A stretch of DNA of 64,000 nt from CAHJWH01 sp965198905 (GTDB lineage: Bacteria; Pseudomonadota; Alphaproteobacteria; Caulobacterales; Caulobacteraceae): NCBI GenBank assembly GCA_965198905.1, contig OZ240678.1, positions 3,658,001 to 3,722,000 of the forward strand, in the 5' to 3' direction. The translations under genes were made by a program, and so were the position numbers. The notes beneath the pieces were generated by a model. The model searched no databases. It saw only the letters and a list, made by a program, of their open reading frames with translations, and had not been told where the DNA came from. Position 1 is the stretch's first letter, and each line of letters begins with the position of its first letter. This document shows positions 59,754-64,000 of the stretch, in pieces.

Positions 59754-60347
59754 ATGATCCTGGTCATCGATAACTACGACAGCTTCACCTACAATCTGGT
59801 CCACTATCTCGAAGAGCTGGGCGCCCGGACGCTGGTCCGTCGCAACGACGCGCTCAGCGAAGAGGCGGCGTTGGCGTTGGCGCCCACCGGAGTGCTGATC
59901 TCGCCTGGACCCTGCACGCCAGACGAGGCGGGGATATGTCTGGCCCTGCTCAGGTCCGCGCCTGCGACCCTGCCGATCCTTGGGGTGTGTCTTGGGCATC
60001 AGGCCATCGGCCAGGCTTTCGGCGGCGAGGTGGTGCGGGCCAAGGCGCTCATGCACGGGAAGACCAGCCCTGTGCGCCACACAGGCGATGGCGTCTTTGC
60101 GGGCATGGCCGAGGGCTTCACCGCCGCGCGCTACCACAGCCTGGCCGTCCGCCGGGAGAGCCTGCCCCCTGCCCTCCAAGTCACCGCCTGGACCGACGAT
60201 GGGGAGATCATGGGCTTGGCCCACGCGACGCGACCGCTTCATGGCGTGCAGTTCCATCCCGAATCCATCGCCACCGAAGACGGCCACCGCTTGCTGGCCA
60301 ACTTCCTGGCCCTCTCCGGCGAAGTCCCCCGGACGATCGCGGCGTGA
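59754..60347 (+). CDS. trpG: Anthranilate synthase component II (glutamine amidotransferase)
   Basis: Provides ammonia from glutamine for anthranilate synthesis. A 197-residue class I amidotransferase. It begins MILVIDNYDSFTYNLVHYLEE, has the nucleophile in LPILGVCLGHQAIGQAFGG (Cys79) and the His/Glu pair in GVQFHPESIATEDG. The SPGPCTPDEAG oxyanion region also fits. trpE is not adjacent; the gene heads the run trpG-trpD-trpC and overlaps trpD by four bases (GTGA). It could double as PabA for folate synthesis, as TrpG does in several bacteria. Confidence 0.95.
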   Translation: MILVIDNYDSFTYNLVHYLEELGARTLVRRNDALSEEAALALAPTGVLISPGPCTPDEAGICLALLRSAPATLPILGVCLGHQAIGQAFGGEVVRAKALMHGKTSPVRHTGDGVFAGMAEGFTAARYHSLAVRRESLPPALQVTAWTDDGEIMGLAHATRPLHGVQFHPESIATEDGHRLLANFLALSGEVPRTIAA

Positions 60348-61372
60348 GCGACGCCTTCAAGCCGCTGCTGGCGCGCCTGGCCGATGGGGCGACCCTGTCG
60401 GAGCCCGATGCGGAGCTGTTCTTCGCCGCCTGCCTGCGTGGCGAGCCCTCCCCGGCCCAGGTCGCCGCCGCCGTCACCGCCATGCGCCTGCGGGGCGAGA
60501 CGGTGGGCGAGATCACCGCCTGCGCCCGAGCCATGCGCCGCTCCGCCAGTCGGCTGGAGCATCCGTTCCAGGTCATCGACACCTGCGGCACGGGGGGCGA
60601 CGGGGCGCACACCTACAACATCTCCACCGCCGCAGCCCTGGTAGCGGCCGGCGGCGGGCTGAAGGTCGCCAAGCACGGCAATCGCGCCATGTCCTCGCGC
60701 TCCGGCTCCTCCGACGTCCTGGCGGCGCTCGGCGTGAACCTGGACCCCACGCCGCAGCAATCCCGTGACGCCCTGGACCAGGCTGGTATCTGCTTCCTGT
60801 TCGCCCCCGCCCATCACGGGGCCATGCGCCACGTCACGCCGGTGCGCGCCGAGCTCGGCTTTCGCACGGTGTTCAACCTGCTGGGCCCCCTCGCCAACCC
60901 GGCCGGCGCGCAGCGGCAGGTGCTCGGCGTCTACGATCTTCGCCTCGTAGAGCCCCTGGCCCGGGTGCTCGGCGCCCTGGGGTCGGAGCGCGCCTGGGTG
61001 GTGCATGGCTCGGGGCTGGACGAACTCACCACCACCGGACCCAGCGAGATCGCGGAGTGGCGGGACGGAAAGGTGCGGCTGTTCCGCATCACGCCGGAGG
61101 CCGTCGGCTTGCCTCGCGTGACCTCGGAGGCGCTTCGGGGAGGCGACCCTGCGGAGAACGCGCGTGCGTTGCGGGCCCTGCTTGACGGGGCGCCGGGCGC
61201 CTACCGTGACATCGTCCTTCTGAACGCCGCAGCCGCCTTTCTGGTGGCCGAGGTCGAGGAGACGCTGGAAGCGGGCGTGGTGCGGGCGGCGGCGTCGATC
61301 GACGAGGGGCGCGCACGAGGCGCGCTCGACCGGCTGGTGGCGATCACATCGGCGAAGGAGCCGGTCGCGTGA
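60344..61372 (+). CDS. trpD: Anthranilate phosphoribosyltransferase
   Basis: Attaches phosphoribose from PRPP to anthranilate. The 342-residue protein has the PRPP-binding motif VIDTCGTGGDGAHTYNISTAAALVAAG, then VAKHGNRAMSSRSGSSDVL, and FLFAPAHHGAMRHVTPVRAELGFRTVFNLLGPLANPA split into its anthranilate site. These are diagnostic for TrpD. The GTG start overlaps the trpG stop by four bases, and its own stop overlaps the trpC start the same way, so translation of the three genes is coupled. Confidence 0.96.
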   Translation: MSDAFKPLLARLADGATLSEPDAELFFAACLRGEPSPAQVAAAVTAMRLRGETVGEITACARAMRRSASRLEHPFQVIDTCGTGGDGAHTYNISTAAALVAAGGGLKVAKHGNRAMSSRSGSSDVLAALGVNLDPTPQQSRDALDQAGICFLFAPAHHGAMRHVTPVRAELGFRTVFNLLGPLANPAGAQRQVLGVYDLRLVEPLARVLGALGSERAWVVHGSGLDELTTTGPSEIAEWRDGKVRLFRITPEAVGLPRVTSEALRGGDPAENARALRALLDGAPGAYRDIVLLNAAAAFLVAEVEETLEAGVVRAAASIDEGRARGALDRLVAITSAKEPVA

Positions 61373-62154
61373 GCGATGTCCTCTCCCACATCGCCGCCTA
61401 CAAGCGGCTGGACGTCGCGGATCGAAAGACGCGGACGCCGATCGGCGAGATCGAGCGCCTGGCCGCGGCCGCATCGCCCGTGCGAGGATTCCGCGCCGCC
61501 CTCGTATCGCAAGAGCTGGGCCTGATCGCCGAGATCAAGAAGGCCAGCCCGTCCAAGGGCCTGATCCGGGCCGACTTCGATCCCCCGGCCCTGGCGAGGG
61601 CCTATGAGCAGGGTGGCGCGACCTGCCTGTCGGTGCTGACCGACGCGCCGAGTTTCCAGGGCGAGGACGACTTTCTCGTCGCCGCTCGGGCGGCGGTGAG
61701 CCTGCCGGTGCTGCGCAAGGACTTTCTCGTGGACCCCTGGCAGGTGGCCGAGTCCCGGGCGCTGGGCGCCGACTGCATCCTGGTGATCCTGGCCATGGTT
61801 GACGACGCCCTGGCGGCGGAGCTGCTGGCCGAAGCGACGCGGTTTGATCTCGACGCGTTGGTCGAGGTGCACGACGACGCTGAACTCAGCCGAGCCGGCG
61901 CGCTGGGGGCGACCATGATCGGGATCAACAACCGCGACCTGCGCAGCTTCGTCACCGACCTCGCGGTGTTCGAACGGTTGGCCCCTCGGGCGCCTCCCGG
62001 AACGTTGCTGGTCGCAGAGAGCGGCATCGCCGACGCTGATGACGCCCTTCGCCTGGGCGCGGCTGGGGCGTCAGCGCTGCTCGTCGGCGAAAGCCTGATG
62101 CGCCAAGCCGATGTGGCGTCCGCGACCCGGGCTCTGATGGCCGCTGACCTTTAG
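61369..62154 (+). CDS. trpC: Indole-3-glycerol phosphate synthase
   Basis: Closes the indole ring in tryptophan synthesis. The 261-residue TIM barrel has the family blocks LIAEIKKASPSKGLIRADFD (catalytic Lys), CLSVLTDAPSFQGE, LPVLRKDFLVDPWQV (catalytic Lys/Glu region), LVEVHDDAEL, IGINNRDLRSF and VAESGIADADD. It starts with GTG, overlapping trpD by four bases. It is the last gene of the run: hflX, on the opposite strand, ends about 100 bp downstream. trpF, trpB and trpA are not in this window. Confidence 0.96.
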   Translation: MSDVLSHIAAYKRLDVADRKTRTPIGEIERLAAAASPVRGFRAALVSQELGLIAEIKKASPSKGLIRADFDPPALARAYEQGGATCLSVLTDAPSFQGEDDFLVAARAAVSLPVLRKDFLVDPWQVAESRALGADCILVILAMVDDALAAELLAEATRFDLDALVEVHDDAELSRAGALGATMIGINNRDLRSFVTDLAVFERLAPRAPPGTLLVAESGIADADDALRLGAAGASALLVGESLMRQADVASATRALMAADL

Positions 62155-62256
62155 CAAGGGACGATTTAGGCGCAGTCGCCGGCCTTTGCCGGAAACGAAC
62201 CTTTCCGTCGTTCTGCTCTGGCCCGATCACCCAGATTAGAACGGTTGCTCTGCAGG

Positions 62257-63630
62257 CTATTCGGCGGCGAGGCGGGTGTTCGCTTCTGGAAACAGGCGCT
62301 CGAAGCGGCCGCGCGCCTGGGCGTCGAGCCTGACGCAGAGCTGCAGCGCCCCGTCGGTCGCCTGGTCGCGGCTAACCACCCGTCCGTTGCGGTAGAGCCA
62401 GGCGAGCGCCTCGCCCTCGCCCGCGGCCAGCTCCAAGTCCATCGACTCGCTAGGGTCGACGCGCATGGCGATGGCGCGCAGCAACGCGTCGCAGCCTTCT
62501 CCCGTGATCGCCGAGACCGGCAAGGCTTCCGGCGCGCCGACGTCGCGGGCCCGGCGGGCGCGGGCGTCCAGCGCGCCGCGATCCTCTTCGGGGACCTGAT
62601 CCAGCTTGTTCCAGACCTCGATCATGCGTTCCGGCTGGGCGTCGATGCCGAGTTCCGCCAGAACCGTCTCCACGTCCTTGGCCTCCGCAGCCGTCTCGGA
62701 GCTGGAGATATCGCGCACGTGCAAGATGACGTCTGCCTCCTGCACCTCCTCCAGCGTGGCGCGGAAGGCGGCAACCAGTTCGTGCGGCAGGTCGGAGATG
62801 AAGCCCACCGTGTCCGACAGGATAGCCGGCCGGCCATCGGGCAGCTTCAGGGTGCGCAGCGTCGGGTCGAGAGTGGCGAACAGCATGTCCTGGGCTAGTA
62901 CGCCGCCCTCGGTCAGGCGGTTGAACAAGGTGGACTTGCCGGCGTTCGTGTAGCCGACCAGAGCCACGGTCGGATACGGCACCTTCTGGCGCGCGGAGCG
63001 GTGCAGGGTGCGGGTGCGCCGCACCTCCTCCAACTCCTTCTTCAGCTTGACCATGCGATCGGTGAGCAGCCGCCGGTCAGCCTCGATCTGGGTCTCGCCG
63101 GGACCGCCCAGAAAGCCGAAGCCGCCGCGCTGGCGCTCCAGGTGGGTCCAGGTACGCACCAGGCGCGACTTCTCGTAGGACAAGCGGGCGAGTTCGACCT
63201 GAAGCTTGCCTTCCCGCGTTCGGGCGCGACGCGCAAAAATTTCCAGGATCAGACCCGTGCGGTCGATCACCTTGGCGTTCCAGGCCTTTTCCAGGTTGCG
63301 CTGCTGTACGGGCGTCAGCGCATCGTCGACCACGACCACCGATGCGCACATGGCCTCGACCTGTGTGGCGAGTTCCTGAACCCGGCCGGAGCCGAACAGG
63401 GTGGCGGGCTTAGGGGTGCGGATCGGCACCATCTCTGCCCCGGCGACTTCAAGGTCTAGAGCGCGGGCGAGACCGCAAGCCTCCTGCAGCCTCGCCTCGG
63501 GTTCGCGGAGCCCAAGATCGTGGCCATGCCGCGGGTGCAGCACCAGGGCCACCTCGACGCAGGCACGAGGGTCTATCCCACGCGCCTTTTCGGCAGGCTG
63601 CTGGAAGGTGTCGCTTTCGTCTCGGCTCAA
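62257..63630 (-). CDS. hflX: GTPase HflX
   Basis: A ribosome-associated GTPase that splits stalled 70S ribosomes, notably after heat shock. The 457-residue protein has an N-terminal nucleotide-binding domain with LFGSGRVQELATQVEA and the HflX hallmark GGFGFLGGPGETQIEADRRLL. The GTPase domain has G1 LVGYTNAGKSTLFN, G3 DTVGFISDLP and G4 NKLDQVPE. The start codon is TTG and overlaps the hfq stop (TTGA), implying translational coupling. The hfq-hflX order is widespread in proteobacteria. The gene is convergent with trpC. Confidence 0.95.
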   Translation of the reverse strand: MSRDESDTFQQPAEKARGIDPRACVEVALVLHPRHGHDLGLREPEARLQEACGLARALDLEVAGAEMVPIRTPKPATLFGSGRVQELATQVEAMCASVVVVDDALTPVQQRNLEKAWNAKVIDRTGLILEIFARRARTREGKLQVELARLSYEKSRLVRTWTHLERQRGGFGFLGGPGETQIEADRRLLTDRMVKLKKELEEVRRTRTLHRSARQKVPYPTVALVGYTNAGKSTLFNRLTEGGVLAQDMLFATLDPTLRTLKLPDGRPAILSDTVGFISDLPHELVAAFRATLEEVQEADVILHVRDISSSETAAEAKDVETVLAELGIDAQPERMIEVWNKLDQVPEEDRGALDARARRARDVGAPEALPVSAITGEGCDALLRAIAMRVDPSESMDLELAAGEGEALAWLYRNGRVVSRDQATDGALQLCVRLDAQARGRFERLFPEANTRLAAE

Positions 63631-63878
63631 ACGTCTTCGCTTTCTGGCGACGGCTCATATAGCTGAACCGGCTGGGAGGGCATGATGGTGGAAATGGCGT
63701 GCTTATAGACCAACTGTGATTGACCATCTCGACGCAAAAGGACGCAGAAATTATCGAACCAGCTCACGACACCCTGCAGCTTGACGCCATTGACCAGGAA
63801 TATGGTGAGCGGCGTCTTCGATCTACGCACACTGTTCAGAAACGTGTCTTGCAGGTTTTGCTTCTTCTCGGCTGACAT
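63627..63878 (-). CDS. hfq: RNA chaperone Hfq
   Basis: The hexameric Sm-like protein that pairs small RNAs with mRNAs. The 83-residue protein begins MSAEKKQNLQDTFLN, includes the Sm1 motif LTIFLVNGVKLQGVVSWFDNF and the Sm2 motif YKHAISTIMPSQPV, and has a short acidic tail, SPESEDV, as in other alphaproteobacteria. GAGAGA lies before the ATG. The 120 bp up to the window edge probably contain the leader; in related genomes ntrX precedes hfq, and a frame ending in TGA at 63978 could be its last codons, though too little is visible. It overlaps hflX by four bases. Confidence 0.96.
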   Translation of the reverse strand: MSAEKKQNLQDTFLNSVRRSKTPLTIFLVNGVKLQGVVSWFDNFCVLLRRDGQSQLVYKHAISTIMPSQPVQLYEPSPESEDV

Positions 63879-64000
63879 CTTGATCTCTCGTCTTCTTATC
63901 GTTTCAGCGAACCAAGCCGTTCGCCACACATAGGGGAAAACTACGTCGACGACGCCGCCGTCCGCAACTTCCAAAGTTCAGATTTCGGCTTGCGCCTCAG

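Noticed and set aside
62190..62245. SOS (LexA) box between trpC and hflX
   Set aside because: GAAC and GTTC occur, but spacing is nine, not the seven expected for alphaproteobacterial boxes, and the adjacent genes are not SOS genes.
63978..64000. 3' end of ntrX upstream of hfq
   Set aside because: Only six codons and a TGA are visible; gene order in relatives makes it plausible but the sequence alone cannot support it.

Overview
The window is GC-rich (roughly two thirds G+C) chromosomal DNA of an alphaproteobacterium. The best guess is the family Caulobacteraceae (Caulobacter or Phenylobacterium type). This rests on inference from several observations: hfq-hflX order; dnaN, recF, gyrB and zapE close together; a MucR-type regulator; a bacterial phenylalanine hydroxylase resembling the Caulobacter enzyme; a Ppx/GppA-RlmE pair; a two-domain cold shock protein; and abundant small palindromic repeats. 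Almost everything is ordinary chromosomal housekeeping. I see no prophage, insertion sequence, integrase, CRISPR array or rRNA operon.

Layout. 1-11.6 kb: the 5' part of a membrane protein gene, trmFO, a small secreted protein, a GH16 glycosidase with a duplicated N-terminal module, tRNA-Val, gph, glmU-rpiA, glutathione reductase, class II DAHP synthase and a GMC oxidoreductase. 11.6-16.1 kb: a palindromic repeat, a MaoC-type hydratase and the sulfate activation operon cysD-cysNC-cysQ. 16.2-20.5 kb: the compact leftward run rlpA-tmk-holB-tatD-MBL hydrolase. 20.6-24.8 kb: tRNA-Ser, mucR, ppx-rlmE, hspQ and phhA. 24.8-30.5 kb: an MFS exporter, a two-component system, a thioredoxin-reductase-like enzyme and prmA. 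30.7-35.5 kb: ileS-lspA-DUF3035 lipoprotein, with three repeat elements in or around these genes. 35.5-42.4 kb: trigger factor, tRNA-Leu, an ICMT-like membrane protein, the NAD(P)HX repair enzyme, glnB, and a leftward group of a ZorA/ZorB-like stator pair plus an MBL exonuclease. 42.4-49.5 kb: gyrB, recF, a tiny membrane-peptide ORF, zapE, dnaN, yggT and tRNA-Ala. 49.6-59.6 kb: mntH, an rfbD-like reductase, an alpha/beta hydrolase, the double cold-shock protein, an M61 peptidase, a glycine/tyrosine-rich secreted protein, a sugar dehydrogenase, asparagine synthetase and a small ORF. 59.7-64 kb: trpGDC, then hflX and hfq.

Functionally the window carries replication and topology genes (dnaN, holB, recF, gyrB), translation and tRNA modification (ileS, trmFO, prmA, rlmE, four tRNAs), envelope biogenesis (glmU, lspA, rlpA, lipoproteins), sulfur, aromatic amino acid and nitrogen metabolism, and post-transcriptional or stress control (hfq, csp, hspQ, mucR, PII).

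The most notable signals are three. First, a 123-nt (exactly 41-codon) double-palindrome repeat lies in frame inside ileS, adding a segment to isoleucyl-tRNA synthetase; its two arms differ mainly by compensatory changes in their inner stems. Second, a short ZorA/ZorB-like ion-driven stator pair lies tightly upstream of an MBL-fold exonuclease and downstream of gyrB, without other Zorya genes. Third, a 32-residue membrane-peptide ORF and a possible 9-codon leader, both with good ribosome binding sites, lie between recF and zapE. All functional calls are from reading the sequence; no database search was run.
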